Shown here in pieces: positions 1 through 9,165 of a DNA stretch of 64,000 nucleotides. A program made the position numbers and the translations under genes. Every line of letters starts with the position of its first letter. Within the stretch, counting starts at the first letter, position 1. The stretch covers positions 682,001 through 746,000 of the forward strand of contig NZ_CP108882.1 of assembly GCF_036347055.1 (NCBI RefSeq). The letters are read 5' to 3'. The notes below the pieces were generated by a model. The model was not told where the DNA came from and ran no database searches. It was given only the letters and a program-made list of their open reading frames with translations. The stretch comes from Streptomyces sp. NBC_00820. Lineage in GTDB: Bacteria; Actinomycetota; Actinomycetes; Streptomycetales; Streptomycetaceae.

Positions 1-181
1 CGTGCCCGCGCAGGTCCAGCCGGATCACCCGCCGCCCCGCGGCGAAGTGCGCCGTCTGGTGGTCCCAGCGGTGCCGGTTCGCGGTCCAGCCGTGCACGAA
101 CACCAGGGGCACGTCGGCCGCGTCGCGGGGGCCCTCGTCGTCGTACGTCAGTACGGCACCGGCGACTTCGAGCTGCGGCAT
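1..181 (-). CDS. alpha/beta hydrolase, N-terminal part (cut by window edge)
   Basis: Only the first 60 residues lie in the window, starting MPQLEVAGAVLTYDDEG and reaching VFVHGWTANRHRWD and RRVIRLDLRGH. The HGW oxyanion-hole strand followed by the LDLRGH strand is the N-terminal signature of the alpha/beta hydrolase fold (epoxide hydrolase, haloperoxidase and proline iminopeptidase group). The nucleophile elbow and the rest of the catalytic triad lie outside, so the substrate cannot be told. The start is the ATG whose complement is at 179-181. The gene is divergent from the dehydrogenase at 344. Confidence 0.8.
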   Translation of the reverse strand, partial: MPQLEVAGAVLTYDDEGPRDAADVPLVFVHGWTANRHRWDHQTAHFAAGRRVIRLDLRGH

Positions 182-218
182 GTGGCCCTCCTGGGGTGAC
201 GCGGACGGGCCGGTCCAG

Positions 219-257
219 TTACTGACCGGTAATGCCCCGTACGGTAACGGGCCGTAC
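219..257. promoter_or_regulatory. inverted repeats between divergent genes, possible operator
   Basis: In the gap between the hydrolase and the dehydrogenase, GTACGG (239-244) and CCGTAC (252-257) form 6-bp arms around a 7-bp spacer. A weaker TTAC/GGTAA pair lies at 219-232, and CGGTAA occurs in both. This could be a repressor site shared by the divergent genes. No regulator gene is adjacent, so the call is tentative. Confidence 0.25.
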
Positions 258-343
258 GACCGCCCGTCACGCCTCCTCCACCCGCCCCCTTCACACGGAG
301 TGTGCGATCTGCGACACACTGCCGTCAGCGGAAGGGAGCACGC

Positions 344-1372
344 ATGGGTGATCTGCTGGGCGTGGCGGTACTGGGTGCCGGGCACATGGGCGCTGACCAC
401 ATCAGGCGGCTGGACGAGGTGGTGAGCGGCGCGAGGGTGGCGGCCGTCGCCGATCCCGATGTCGAGCGGGCGAAGGCGGCCGTGGCCGGGCGGGACGGCG
501 TCGCCGTGCACACGGACGCGGTGGCCGCGCTCGACGCGCCCGACGTGGCGGCCGTGCTGATCGCCTCCCCGGGTCCGGCGCACGAGGAGGCGCTGCTCGC
601 GGCCTTCGAACGCGGCCTTCCGGTGCTGTGTGAGAAGCCCATGGTGCCGGACTCCACCGGTGCGCTGCGGATCGTGGAGGCCGAGGCGCGGCTCGGCCGC
701 CGGCTGGCGCAGATCGGTTTCATGCGCCGCTTCGACGCGGGGTACCTGCGCCTGAAGTCCCTGCTGGACGGGGGCGGCCTGGGCCGTCCGCTGATGCTGC
801 ACTGCGTCCACCGCAACGTCTCCTCCCCCGCCGGTTTCACCAGTGCCATGCTGATCAACAGCTCCGTCTCGCACGAGATCGACGCGGCGCGCTGGCTGCT
901 GGGGCAGGAGCTGGCGGCGGTCACCGTGCTGCGCCCGGCGTCCTCGGCGAGCGCCCCGCGGGACCTGGTCGACCCGCAGTTCGTGCTCTTCGAGACCGAG
1001 CGGGGCGCTCTCGTCGACGTGGAGGTCTTCGTCAACTGCGGCTTCGGCTACCAGGTGCGCTGCGAGGCGGTGTGCGAGGCGGGAAGTGCCCGGATCGGCG
1101 ACGAGCACGCCATGGTCGTCACCGCCGCGGGCGCCGCCACCGAAGAGGTGGCCCAGGACTATCTCGTCCGGTTCGCCGACGCCTACGACCGGGAGGTGCA
1201 GACGTGGGTCGACGCCACCCGGCACGGCGAGGTGACCGGTCCGACCGCGTGGGACGGCTACGCGGCCTCCGCGGTCGCCGAGGCGGGGGTCCGGTCGCTG
1301 GAGACCGGCGGCCGGACGGCCGTCGACCTGGCCGCACGCCCCGGCCTGTACGCCGCCCGGCCGGGCGGCTGA
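344..1372 (+). CDS. Gfo/Idh/MocA family NAD(P)-dependent oxidoreductase
   Basis: A 342-residue protein of normal length for the family. The N-terminus carries the Rossmann motif [14 protein letters not shown] (residues 5-18). The family sequence CEKPMV sits near residue 100 and provides the conserved lysine of the EKP motif. The C-terminal half is the usual alpha/beta dimerisation and substrate domain, with [14 protein letters not shown] holding the conserved His/Asp region. Closest in style to inositol 2-dehydrogenase-like enzymes (scyllo- or myo-inositol, sugar oxidation at C2), but the exact substrate cannot be told. The ATG at 344 is preferred to the GTG at 302 because GGAAGGGAG lies just upstream of it. 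It stands alone, with an ssgA-like gene convergent on its 3' side. Confidence 0.88.
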   Translation: MGDLLGVAVLGAGHMGADHIRRLDEVVSGARVAAVADPDVERAKAAVAGRDGVAVHTDAVAALDAPDVAAVLIASPGPAHEEALLAAFERGLPVLCEKPMVPDSTGALRIVEAEARLGRRLAQIGFMRRFDAGYLRLKSLLDGGGLGRPLMLHCVHRNVSSPAGFTSAMLINSSVSHEIDAARWLLGQELAAVTVLRPASSASAPRDLVDPQFVLFETERGALVDVEVFVNCGFGYQVRCEAVCEAGSARIGDEHAMVVTAAGAATEEVAQDYLVRFADAYDREVQTWVDATRHGEVTGPTAWDGYAASAVAEAGVRSLETGGRTAVDLAARPGLYAARPGG

Positions 1373-1392
1373 CGCCCGGAGTCCGCCGAAGA

Positions 1393-1449
1393 GGTCGCTC
1401 AGGCCCCGTCGAAGAGGGCGCGCTCAGACCCCGTCGAAGAGGGCGCTGA
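1393..1449. repeat. 25-bp tandem duplication at the 3' end of the ssgA-like gene
   Basis: Two copies of a roughly 25-bp unit with core CCCCGTCGAAGAGGGCGC lie side by side. One copy encodes the last codons and the stop of the SsgA-like protein. The other sits just beyond the stop and repeats the same codons followed by another in-frame stop. Confidence 0.6.
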
Positions 1450-1837
1450 GCCCTTGTTCCACGGCGACCGTCACATCCTCCCGTCCGGCGTCGACCACGG
1501 CGTACGTGCACAGCAGGAAGCAGCGCAGCGCCGAGGTGGGGAACCGGAGCATCGCGAGACCGTGCGGCGCGTGGAACTCCACGACCGTACGGGTTCGGCC
1601 GTACGGCCAGATCCGTACGTCCCCGTAGCCGGCCGGGGTGCTCAGCCCCTGGTCCAGGAGTGAGCGCGCGAAGGTCCAGGTGACCTCGCCGCCCTCCAGG
1701 GTGGCCTCGGGCGGGAAGTCCACGAAGACGGCCAGCGGATCACCGGCGCTGTAGCGCAGGGTGGCCGTCACCGGGACCTCCCGGTCCTCGGCGGTGAGAA
1801 GGTGGGCCCGCGCCGGCTGCTCAATGAGGATGTCCAT
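1424..1837 (-). CDS. SsgA-like (SALP) sporulation/cell division regulator
   Basis: A 137-residue protein beginning MDILIEQPARAHLL. It matches the SsgA-like protein family of sporulating actinomycetes in length and conserved blocks: LRYSAGDPLAVFVDFPPEA, TWTFARSLLDQGL, GDVRIWPYGR, then LRFPTSALRCFLLCTY near the C-terminus. SALPs control the place and timing of septation and peptidoglycan remodelling during sporulation, for example SsgB recruiting FtsZ. Which paralogue (SsgA to SsgG) this is cannot be decided. The ATG at 1837 gives the family N-terminus. The upstream region on this strand has only a weak Shine-Dalgarno (ACTCCTAATAGGC). It is divergent from the PP2C phosphatase gene. Confidence 0.85.
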   Translation of the reverse strand: MDILIEQPARAHLLTAEDREVPVTATLRYSAGDPLAVFVDFPPEATLEGGEVTWTFARSLLDQGLSTPAGYGDVRIWPYGRTRTVVEFHAPHGLAMLRFPTSALRCFLLCTYAVVDAGREDVTVAVEQGLSALFDGV

Positions 1838-2190
1838 GCCTATTAGGAGTCCGCGGGGGCGCTTTCGAGGACGCCGGATCCGGACAGAGTTGACGCGCGT
1901 CGGCCGGTCGGCGTCACCATGGAACAAACATGCGTCGAACGCGCGGCCGGGCCTTACACCGAAGGGCTCGGAAATGGGTCAAGTCCCGTATTCGGTCTAC
2001 GACTTGGATCGCTCGGCGCGTACGCGGCAGCTCCTCACGGGCCACGCCGGAAAGACTCTGGCATATGCCTTAAGCACCACCGTATCGTGTGTTGCCAAAT
2101 CCCTTACGGGGCATCGCGGGCTGTGCCACAGTCGTAACGGTCCCTGCGTCCCTCCCCGTTGGCCGAACCGTCCCCTCATCGGAGTGCGTC
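1838..2190. other. 353-bp divergent intergenic region, no gene seen
   Basis: Between the ssgA-like gene (leftward) and the PP2C gene (rightward). The short reading frames here lack codon bias and family resemblance. It must hold both promoters, but I cannot assign a -35/-10 pair with confidence. Confidence 0.5.
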
Positions 2191-3603
2191 ATGCCGTCCC
2201 CTGTCTCCGCGGACCGCCCAGCCGCCCAGCCGCCCTGGCGCGGCGCGGTCGAGGCGTTGATAACGCAGACTCGGCGACTCAAGGGTGACGTGGACGCCGT
2301 ACGACGGGACGCGAAGAACGGCGGTCCGGACCCGGAGGAACGCTGGCAGCGGGCTCTGTACGACCTCGCGCTGCATCAGCTCGACGACCTGGACGCCCAC
2401 CTGGCGCAGCTGCGGGACGGCCCGGCGCCCGCGGAGGCCAAGCCGTGTGGCGCGCCGGACGGCCCGCGACCCGAGTCGCTGCTCAGCCGGGTCGGGAGCG
2501 CGGAGTGGAACCTGCTCACGGACGAGGCGAGCTGGTCCGGGGAGCTGTACCAGATCCTGGGCCTCGACCCCGCCGTGCCCGCGCTCACCCTCGACGAACT
2601 TCCCGCACTGGTACTGGAGGAGGACCGGCCCAAGCTCACCACGATGGTCACCGACTGTCTGGTGGACGCCAAGTCGATCGACGGCGAGTTCCGGGTCGTC
2701 CGGCCCGACACCTCCGTACTGACCGTGCACATGATGGGCGAACCCGTACTGGGCGACGACGGCAGCACCGCCTCGATGTGGGCGGTACTGCGGGACGTCA
2801 GCGAACTGCGCCTGCACCGGAGCACGGTCAGCGAGAGCCGTGACTCGCTGCGGCGCCGGCGCCGCACGGAGCGGACCGAGCACCAGCTCGCGGCCGAGTT
2901 GCAGGAAGCCGTACTGCCGCCCTGGCCCGGGTCGCTGCGCCTGCCGCACCGGGGCCGGCAGAGCCTGGATCTCGCCGCCCACTATCTGCCGGCCGCGACG
3001 ACCGCGCTGATCGGCGGGGACTGGTACGACGCGCTGGAGCTGGCTGACGGCACGACTCTGCTCAGCGTCGGCGACCTCACCGGGCACGGTGTGGCCGCCG
3101 CTTCGGGCATGGCCATGGTGCTGGGCGCCGTACGCGGCTTGGCGATGGCCGGTACCTCACCCGGCCATCTGCTGGCCATGCTCAGCCAGTTGCTCGACGC
3201 GACCGTGCAACCCGCCCTCGGCAGCGCCCTCTGCTGCCAGTACAGCCCCGAGACCCGCACCCTGGTCTGGGCGCGGGCGGGACACCCCGCCCCGCTGCTG
3301 TACCGCGACGGGACGGGGCGCGCGCTGCACGCACCGGACGGCGCCCTGCTCGGCTCCACCTCGGGAGCCGCCTACGGGCAGGCCGAAGTGACCCTGGAGC
3401 CGGGCGACCTGCTCCTGTTGCACACCGACGGCCTCCTGTGCGGCCGCCCCGGGACGTCAGCCGTGGACCGCCTGCTCGGCCTCGCCCCACGCTTCGCGGA
3501 GGCGCGCACGGCGCAGGACGCCGTACGGACGGTCGTCGAGGAGTTCGGCGGAGCCGAACGCGCGGACGACGCCTGTCTGCTCGTCGCCAAGGTCACCGGC
3601 TGA
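2191..3603 (+). CDS. PAS-PP2C (SpoIIE-type) serine phosphatase
   Basis: A 470-residue cytoplasmic protein with no membrane segment. Residues ~1-85 are helical and charged. Residues ~100-215 form a PAS-like sensor (SAEWNLLTDEASWSGELYQI, then WAVLRDVSELR). Residues ~235-468 are a PP2C/SpoIIE phosphatase domain (QEAVLPP at its start). The metal-binding motifs GGDWYDAL and VGDLTGHGVAAA are present, then ARAGHPAPLLY and LLHTDGLLCGR. Streptomyces has dozens of these RsbU-like phosphatases, which dephosphorylate anti-anti-sigma factors in partner-switching control of SigB-family sigma factors. No anti-sigma or antagonist gene is adjacent, so the partner is unknown. The ATG at 2191 is chosen because GGAG lies 7 bases upstream; the in-frame extension has no family resemblance. 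Confidence 0.85.
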   Translation: MPSPVSADRPAAQPPWRGAVEALITQTRRLKGDVDAVRRDAKNGGPDPEERWQRALYDLALHQLDDLDAHLAQLRDGPAPAEAKPCGAPDGPRPESLLSRVGSAEWNLLTDEASWSGELYQILGLDPAVPALTLDELPALVLEEDRPKLTTMVTDCLVDAKSIDGEFRVVRPDTSVLTVHMMGEPVLGDDGSTASMWAVLRDVSELRLHRSTVSESRDSLRRRRRTERTEHQLAAELQEAVLPPWPGSLRLPHRGRQSLDLAAHYLPAATTALIGGDWYDALELADGTTLLSVGDLTGHGVAAASGMAMVLGAVRGLAMAGTSPGHLLAMLSQLLDATVQPALGSALCCQYSPETRTLVWARAGHPAPLLYRDGTGRALHAPDGALLGSTSGAAYGQAEVTLEPGDLLLLHTDGLLCGRPGTSAVDRLLGLAPRFAEARTAQDAVRTVVEEFGGAERADDACLLVAKVTG

Positions 3604-3751
3604 GCGGACAGCACCGAGGTCACCGGTTCGATGGACGGCGCCGAGGTCAGCCTGAGGTCGACCGGCGAGCGGACACCCCAGCGTGTGAACCGGCCTTCCG
3701 GCCGACAGAGGCGAGCCGGGTGGACGGAAACGGCGTCGGCGGATCGCCGCC

Positions 3752-5245
3752 CTACGCCGGTGCGCTGCCGTCCCCCTTGCTCCTGGGCTTGGGCAACGCG
3801 AGCCTGATCTCCTCCCGCAGCTCATGGATCTTCGGGTAGCCGGCGTACTCCGCGGTGAGCCGGTACATCTGCCGCAACCGGTCCCAGGTACGGCGGGACG
3901 AGTTGGACCCCATCGACATCAGGGCCAGCCGGGCGTAGCGGTCGGCCTGTTCGGGATCGTCGGCGATGAAACAGGCCGAGGCCATGGACAGATGGTCGAA
4001 GATCTTCGACCGCTCGCGCCCGTCGACACGCAGGGCCAGTGCCTTCTCCGCGTAGTGCTGGGCGTGCACGGCCGCCGCCGGGTCGAACTCCGCGAGCGTG
4101 CGGTAGGCAAGGGCGTGCATGCCGTACAGATCCTCGTCCTTGAAGGTCTGCATCCAGTCCGGCGCCTGCGTGCTCGCACGATCGGAGACGAAGAGGTCCT
4201 CCGCCTGCCCGAGCGTGCGGCGCATCGCCTGCCCCTTGCCCATGGATGCCTGTGCCCAGGCCTCGATGGTGTGGAACATCGCCTTCGTACGCGGCTGCAG
4301 ACGCTCCCCCGAACCGGACTGGGCGAGCTTCATGAGGTCCAGCGCGTCGTCGGGCCGGCCGATGTGCACCATCTGCCGGGCCGCCCGGGACAGGGCCTCG
4401 CCGGCGCGCGGCCGGTCTCCGCCCTCGCGGGCGGCATGGGCGGCGATGATGAAGTACTTCTGAGCCGTGGGCTCCAGGCCGACGTCGTGCGACATCCAGC
4501 CCGCGAGGACGGCGAGGTTGGCCGCGACGCCCCACAGGCGCCGCTGGAGGTGGGATGGGTGGTGGTAGGCGAGCATGCCGCCCACCTCGTTGAGCTGGCC
4601 CACGACCGCCTTGCGCTGGAGACCGCCGCCACGAGCGGCGTCCCAGGCGCGGAACACCTCGACCGAGCGCTCCAGTTCCTCGATCTCCTGCGACCCGATG
4701 GGTGCGGCCTCATAGCGGTCGAACCCGGCGGAGTCGGCGTGCAGGGGGTCGTCGAGAACGGGGGCGTCGGCCCTCAGGGTGGGGTCGGTGTGCAGCCAGT
4801 CGTGCATGGCGCTGCTGAGTGTGGATCCCGCGGCGAGCGCGGCGCCCGCGCCCACCAAGCCGCGTCGGTTGAGCATGAGGTCCATTCCCGTGAATTCGGT
4901 GAGGACCGCGGCGGTTCGTTCGGGCGCCCACGGCACGCCGTCGGGATGTTCCGTATTCCCGTCGCCCTGCCGTTTCCCCGCACGCCCGTGCCGTACCAGA
5001 CCGAGGTCCTCAATGGTCACGACACGGCCGAGACGCTCGGTGAACAGAGCCGCCAGCACCCGCGGTACCGGATCGCGCGGGATCTCTCCCGTGTCGATCC
5101 ACCGCCGCACCCGCGAGGTGTCGGTCGACAGCTGGGGGTGGCCCATGGCCGCCGCCTGCTTGTTGACGAGCCTCGCGAGTTCACCCTTCGACCAGCCGGC
5201 CATGCCGAACAGGTCCGCAAGGCGGGTGTTGGGTTGTCCGCTCAC
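3752..5245 (-). CDS. NsdA-like regulator (N-terminal HTH, TPR-like C-terminal region)
   Basis: A 497-residue protein starting at a GTG (VSGQPNTRLADLFGMAGWSKG) with a G-rich Shine-Dalgarno just upstream. Residues ~1-90 look like a degenerate XRE-type DNA-binding region (GELARLVNKQA, TDTSRVRRWIDTGEIPR). Residues ~120-140 hold LNRRGLVGAGAALAAGS. The remainder is helical repeat (YFIIAAHAAREGG, GEALSRAARQM, HTIEAWAQASMGKG). This is the architecture of the Streptomyces NsdA/NsdB group, negative regulators of differentiation and antibiotic production; the assignment rests on architecture and local motifs recalled from the family. The gene is divergent from the APH-fold kinase across a 417-bp gap rich in tandem repeats. 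Confidence 0.7.
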   Translation of the reverse strand: MSGQPNTRLADLFGMAGWSKGELARLVNKQAAAMGHPQLSTDTSRVRRWIDTGEIPRDPVPRVLAALFTERLGRVVTIEDLGLVRHGRAGKRQGDGNTEHPDGVPWAPERTAAVLTEFTGMDLMLNRRGLVGAGAALAAGSTLSSAMHDWLHTDPTLRADAPVLDDPLHADSAGFDRYEAAPIGSQEIEELERSVEVFRAWDAARGGGLQRKAVVGQLNEVGGMLAYHHPSHLQRRLWGVAANLAVLAGWMSHDVGLEPTAQKYFIIAAHAAREGGDRPRAGEALSRAARQMVHIGRPDDALDLMKLAQSGSGERLQPRTKAMFHTIEAWAQASMGKGQAMRRTLGQAEDLFVSDRASTQAPDWMQTFKDEDLYGMHALAYRTLAEFDPAAAVHAQHYAEKALALRVDGRERSKIFDHLSMASACFIADDPEQADRYARLALMSMGSNSSRRTWDRLRQMYRLTAEYAGYPKIHELREEIRLALPKPRSKGDGSAPA

Positions 5246-5503
5246 GTCAAGCCCCCAGGTTCTCGGCTGAGTTGACAGTAGCCCCGTGCGGGTTGCCGGG
5301 CGACTATTCGCCATGGTTCGCCAGGGTGCGCCAGATGGTGTGCCAGTGGACGTCGGGTGTCAGGTAGGAAAGCGCCACCCCGACCCGGTCGCCCTCGGTA
5401 GACCGGATGCATTCCCCAGGGTGCACCCGGGCGACCGGGGCGGGTGGGCGCACGTACCAAGAGCACTCCGAAGAGCACCGCACCACGCGGCGCGACGCAG
5501 CAC

Positions 5504-5603
5504 GCGGAGCGACTCAGAGCGATGCGGAGCGACTCAGTACGCAAGACAACGCAACGCAGCACGCAGCACGCAGCACGCAGCACGCAGCACGCAGCACGCA
5601 GCA
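5504..5603. repeat. tandem repeats: 14-bp direct pair and seven 7-bp units
   Basis: GCGGAGCGACTCAG occurs at 5504-5517 and 5524-5537. Seven perfect copies of CGCAGCA then run head to tail from 5555 to 5603. They lie in the gap between the NsdA-like gene and the kinase gene, about 60 bp before the kinase start. Seven-base units are not coding-compatible, and there is no spacer, so this is a simple-sequence array and not a CRISPR. Confidence 0.85.
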
Positions 5604-5662
5604 CGACAGAACATGGACTTACAGGCAGGCACCGCAGGCACACGAAGGGATCTGTATCTCCC

Positions 5663-6808
5663 ATGTACGCAGCATCATCCTCCGTGTCCGCTCCGCCCCG
5701 ACCGCTGCGTCCCCGCCCCGCGGGCGGCGCGCCGTACCTCGATCCGGCGGCGCGGCCGGGAGTCCCCGTGCTGGGCGCGGGCCGTCCGCGGCGCGTTCCG
5801 GCCCAGGGCGGCACCCAACCGCTCAGCGGGAGAATCGACTTGTCCGGTCCGCAGGGGGCGCAGCTGCGCGCCGCGCTCGCCTCGGTGCACCGGATCTGCC
5901 CGGAGTTCGCTCCGGTCCAGGTGCTGCGCCGCAGCGGGCGGTCCGTCCTCCTGGTCGGGACGACGGGACGCACCACGGCCGTGGCGAAGTGTCTCCTGGA
6001 CCAGTCCCCCGCGTGGGCGGACCGGACCCGCCACGAAATAGCCGCATACCGCTCGTTCGTCCGGCACCGCCCGCCGGTGCGGGTGCCGAGGCTGATCGCG
6101 GCGGACCCGGACAACTGCACCCTGGTGATCGAGCGCATGCCCGGCCGGGTGGCGGCGCTCCAGCGGCACCCGATGGAGGCGCCGCCTCGCCCGGACATCC
6201 GGGCCGCGCTCGGCGCGATCTGCCGGCTGAACGCCTGGCGCCCCCCGGCGGGCACGTTCGACGCCCCGCTGGACTACGCCGCCCGCATCTCCCGTTATCA
6301 CGAGCTGGGACTGCTGACCGACCGTGATCTGGGCGACCTGCAGAAGCTGCTGCACGGCATCGCGCACGCGGCCGGCCGACAGGGCATGGGCCAGTTCTGC
6401 CACGGCGACGCGCTGCTGTCGAACATCCTGCTCTCACCGGCCGGTCCGGTACTCGTCGACTGGGAACACGCGGGCTGGTACCTGCCGGGATACGACCTGG
6501 CGACCCTGTGGCTGGTCCTCGGCGACGCGCCGATGGCCCGGCGTCAGATCAGCCAGATCGCCCAGACGGCCGGCCCCGCCTCGCGGGACGCCTTCCTGGT
6601 CAACCTGATGCTGGTCCTGACCCGGGAGATCCGTACCTACGAGACGGCCGTCCAGCGTTCGATGCACGACACGGCCCCGGCGGCACCGGGCACGGCCCAC
6701 CCGGGTGCTGCGCCGTCCGGCGAGGAACAGCGGCTGCTGCTTCGGCGGCTGCACGACGACTGCCAGCTGGCCCGGCGGGCCGTGCGCGCGGCGGTCGGCA
6801 CTCGCTGA
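5663..6808 (+). CDS. aminoglycoside phosphotransferase (APH) family kinase
   Basis: A 381-residue protein. The N-terminal lobe (residues ~60-160) includes [17 protein letters not shown], with Lys109 as the likely ATP-binding lysine. The catalytic loop [14 protein letters not shown] contains His247-Gly-Asp249 and Asn254. The metal-binding motif follows as [16 protein letters not shown] (Asp266). These are the Brenner and DFG-equivalent motifs of the APH/choline kinase fold. The family also includes kinases for small alcohols, amino sugars and macrolides, so resistance should not be assumed. The ATG at 5663 follows GAAGGGA. Upstream reading frame is the tandem-repeat DNA and is unlikely to be translated. 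Confidence 0.82.
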   Translation: MYAASSSVSAPPRPLRPRPAGGAPYLDPAARPGVPVLGAGRPRRVPAQGGTQPLSGRIDLSGPQGAQLRAALASVHRICPEFAPVQVLRRSGRSVLLVGTTGRTTAVAKCLLDQSPAWADRTRHEIAAYRSFVRHRPPVRVPRLIAADPDNCTLVIERMPGRVAALQRHPMEAPPRPDIRAALGAICRLNAWRPPAGTFDAPLDYAARISRYHELGLLTDRDLGDLQKLLHGIAHAAGRQGMGQFCHGDALLSNILLSPAGPVLVDWEHAGWYLPGYDLATLWLVLGDAPMARRQISQIAQTAGPASRDAFLVNLMLVLTREIRTYETAVQRSMHDTAPAAPGTAHPGAAPSGEEQRLLLRRLHDDCQLARRAVRAAVGTR

Positions 6809-6880
6809 CGGGGACGACGGCTCCGCGGTGCGCCGAGAGCGGCGGCGCACCGCGGACCTTCGTGTTTCCCGCTCCCCCGC

Positions 6881-6941
6881 GTGCGACTCCCGCACATGTG
6901 GCTCCCGCACGTGTGGCTTGCGCACGTGTGGCTCCCGCGCG
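6881..6941. repeat. four 15-bp degenerate tandem units upstream of the amidase gene
   Basis: The unit GTGGCTCCCGCACGT repeats about four times with small changes. It lies in the 345-bp gap between the kinase (ends 6808) and the amidase (starts 7154). No other gene or clear promoter was recognised in this gap. Confidence 0.6.
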
Positions 6942-7153
6942 GGTTTCGCCGCCGTCACGACGAGCGGCCACTGGTGTACTCCACTGACGCCGTGCAGGCC
7001 CGGGCGCTGCTGCGACGAAACTCGCCGACCCCCTTCGTGACATGGGAAATCGCCTGCCCGAAGGCATCATTGACGGATCGTCGGCAAGCCGGTACCACTG
7101 AGCCAGTTCGGCCCCGCCCGCCCCGCCACGCCCGTCCGTCACTGGAGGCCGCA

Positions 7154-9151
7154 TTGCGAGGATCCGCCACCGACCCCACGTCCACTCCCGGCCACAGACA
7201 TCGGAGGCGGACCGCCGGCACGCTCGCCTCCGCCGCTCTGCTGCTGCCCCTGCTCGGGGCCGCCCCGGCGCACAGCACGACCGACGCCCAGACCGGTTCT
7301 CCGGCCGGCGCTCCGGCCGGCGACCTGCAGCACGCCTTCGCCTCCGCCGCCGCCGAGTACCACGTGCCGCAGAGCGTCCTGCTGGCCGTCTCCTATCTTC
7401 AGTCCCGCTGGGACTGGCACGCCGGGGCGCCCAGCGTGACCGGTGGCTACGGCCCGATGCACCTCACCGACGCCCGTACCGCGCTCGCCACCACCGAGCA
7501 CTTCGCCGAGGGGACCGAGGACGCCCGCGGCGACAGCGCCCGCGCGGCCCTGCACCCCGACATCAAGGTGCCGGCGGAGTCCGCGCTCCCGGCCCGCCTG
7601 AAGACGCTGCCCGAGGCGGCCGGGCTGACCGGTCTGCCGGCGGAGCGGCTGCGCACGGACCCGGCGGCCAACATCGCCGGCGGCGCCGCCCTGCTCGCCG
7701 CCTCCCAGAAGGAGCTCGGCGGGCCGATGACCGCCGACCCGGCCGACTGGTACGGCGCGGTGGCCCGCTTCTCCGGCGCCGACGACACGGCGACGGCGGG
7801 GGCGTACGCGAACGACGTGTACGACGTGCTGCGCACCGGCGAGAAGCGGACCACGGACGCCGGCCAGTCGGTGACGCTCGCCGCGCAGCCGGGCCTGAGC
7901 GCCGACACCGCGCAGCTGCGGCGGACCGGCCTGCGGACGGCCAAGGCGGACGACGGGCTCGAGTGCCCGCGCTCGGTGTCCTGCGTGTCGGTTCCGGCGC
8001 CGTACGCGGAGTTCGGGGGCAACGACTACGGCAACCACGATCTCGGTGACCGTCCGGCCTCACAGCCGATCAAGTACATCGTCATCCACGACACGGAGGG
8101 CGCCTGGGACGGGGTGCTGAACCTGATCCAGGACCCGACCTATGTGTCCTGGAACTACACCATCCGCTCCACCGACGGGCTGATCGCCCAGCACGTCAAG
8201 GCCAAGGACGTGGCCTGGCACGCGGGTAACTGGGACATCAACGCGCGGTCCGTGGGCATCGAGCACGAGGGCTTCCTCGCCGCGCCGGACGCCTGGTACA
8301 CGGAGGCGATGTACCGGTCCTCGGCACGGCTGGTGAAGTACCTGTCCCACAGGTACGGCATCCGGCTGGACCGGCAGCACATCCTCGGCCACGACAACGT
8401 GCCGGGGCCGACCACCTCCACCGTCCCGGGGATGCACACGGACCCGGGTCCGTACTGGGACTGGCGGCACTACTTCAAGCTGCTCGGCCACCCCTTCAAG
8501 CGGTCGGGCGGCAAGCACTCCTCACTGGTGACGATCCTGCCCGGCTACGCCGCGAACCAGCCGGTGTACACGGGCTGCGCCACGGCGGGCCGGCCGTGCA
8601 CGGCGCACGGCTCCAGCGAGGTGCGGCTCTACTCCGACCACGACGTGAACGCGCCACTGATCAAGGACATCGGCCTCAAGACCGATCCGACCACCGGGGT
8701 GAACGACCTGTCCTCGCGGGTCTCCACGGGTCAGCAGTACGCGGTCGCCGACCGCTGGGGCGACTGGACGGCCATCTGGTACCTCGGGCAGAAGGCCTGG
8801 TTCCCCAACCCGCACAGGCATCCGACCGCGGTACGGGCCGGCGGCCTGGTCATCACCCCGAAGGACGGCGCGGCGAGCGTCCCGGTGTACGGCCGCGCGT
8901 ACCCGGAGAAGGAGGCCTACCCGGCGGGCGTCCCCGTCCAGTCGGTGGTGCCGCTGCCGTACACGATTCCGGCCGGGCAGAAGTACGTGGTCGGTGACGA
9001 GGTGCCGGGCGCGTACTACTACGCGGTCACCTTCACCACCGACTCGCACCGGGTCGTGGTGGGCAAGGACCTGTACTACGAGATCCAGTACGGCCACCGG
9101 GTGGCGTTCGTCCGCGCGGCGGACGTCCGTCTGGAGGGTTCCGCCCGCTAG
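7154..9151 (+). CDS. secreted N-acetylmuramoyl-L-alanine amidase (Amidase_2 type)
   Basis: A 665-residue exported peptidoglycan hydrolase. The TTG start at 7154 is chosen because GGAGG sits 5 bases upstream and it immediately precedes a signal peptide (HRHRRRTAGTLASAALLLPL, then a cut near APAHS). Residues ~55-240 resemble a lytic-transglycosylase/SLT-like helical domain (EYHVPQSVLLAVSYLQSRWD, GGYGPMHLTD). Residues ~290-435 are an Amidase_2/PGRP zinc domain: IKYIVIHDTEG supplies the first zinc histidine, SVGIEHEG and ILGHDNVPG follow, and GMHTDPGPYWDW supplies the second histidine and last ligand region. The C-terminal ~200 residues look SH3-like (RVSTGQQYAVADRWGDW). It would cut the stem-peptide amide bond of peptidoglycan outside the membrane. 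Convergent with the next gene, 14 bp apart. Confidence 0.88.
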   Translation: MRGSATDPTSTPGHRHRRRTAGTLASAALLLPLLGAAPAHSTTDAQTGSPAGAPAGDLQHAFASAAAEYHVPQSVLLAVSYLQSRWDWHAGAPSVTGGYGPMHLTDARTALATTEHFAEGTEDARGDSARAALHPDIKVPAESALPARLKTLPEAAGLTGLPAERLRTDPAANIAGGAALLAASQKELGGPMTADPADWYGAVARFSGADDTATAGAYANDVYDVLRTGEKRTTDAGQSVTLAAQPGLSADTAQLRRTGLRTAKADDGLECPRSVSCVSVPAPYAEFGGNDYGNHDLGDRPASQPIKYIVIHDTEGAWDGVLNLIQDPTYVSWNYTIRSTDGLIAQHVKAKDVAWHAGNWDINARSVGIEHEGFLAAPDAWYTEAMYRSSARLVKYLSHRYGIRLDRQHILGHDNVPGPTTSTVPGMHTDPGPYWDWRHYFKLLGHPFKRSGGKHSSLVTILPGYAANQPVYTGCATAGRPCTAHGSSEVRLYSDHDVNAPLIKDIGLKTDPTTGVNDLSSRVSTGQQYAVADRWGDWTAIWYLGQKAWFPNPHRHPTAVRAGGLVITPKDGAASVPVYGRAYPEKEAYPAGVPVQSVVPLPYTIPAGQKYVVGDEVPGAYYYAVTFTTDSHRVVVGKDLYYEIQYGHRVAFVRAADVRLEGSAR

Positions 9152-9165
9152 GTCGTGTCCGGCGT

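Noticed and set aside
3824..5275. 483-codon plus-strand frame opposite the NsdA-like gene
   Set aside because: Antisense shadow with no motifs or start signals; the minus-strand protein is recognisable.
5304..5486. 60-codon minus-strand frame upstream of the NsdA-like gene
   Set aside because: It overlaps the upstream extension of the NsdA-like frame, has no ribosome binding site or family and may be chance.
5555..5603. Regular repeat array as a possible CRISPR
   Set aside because: Units are 7 bp, directly adjacent and have no spacers; no cas gene is near. It is a simple tandem repeat.
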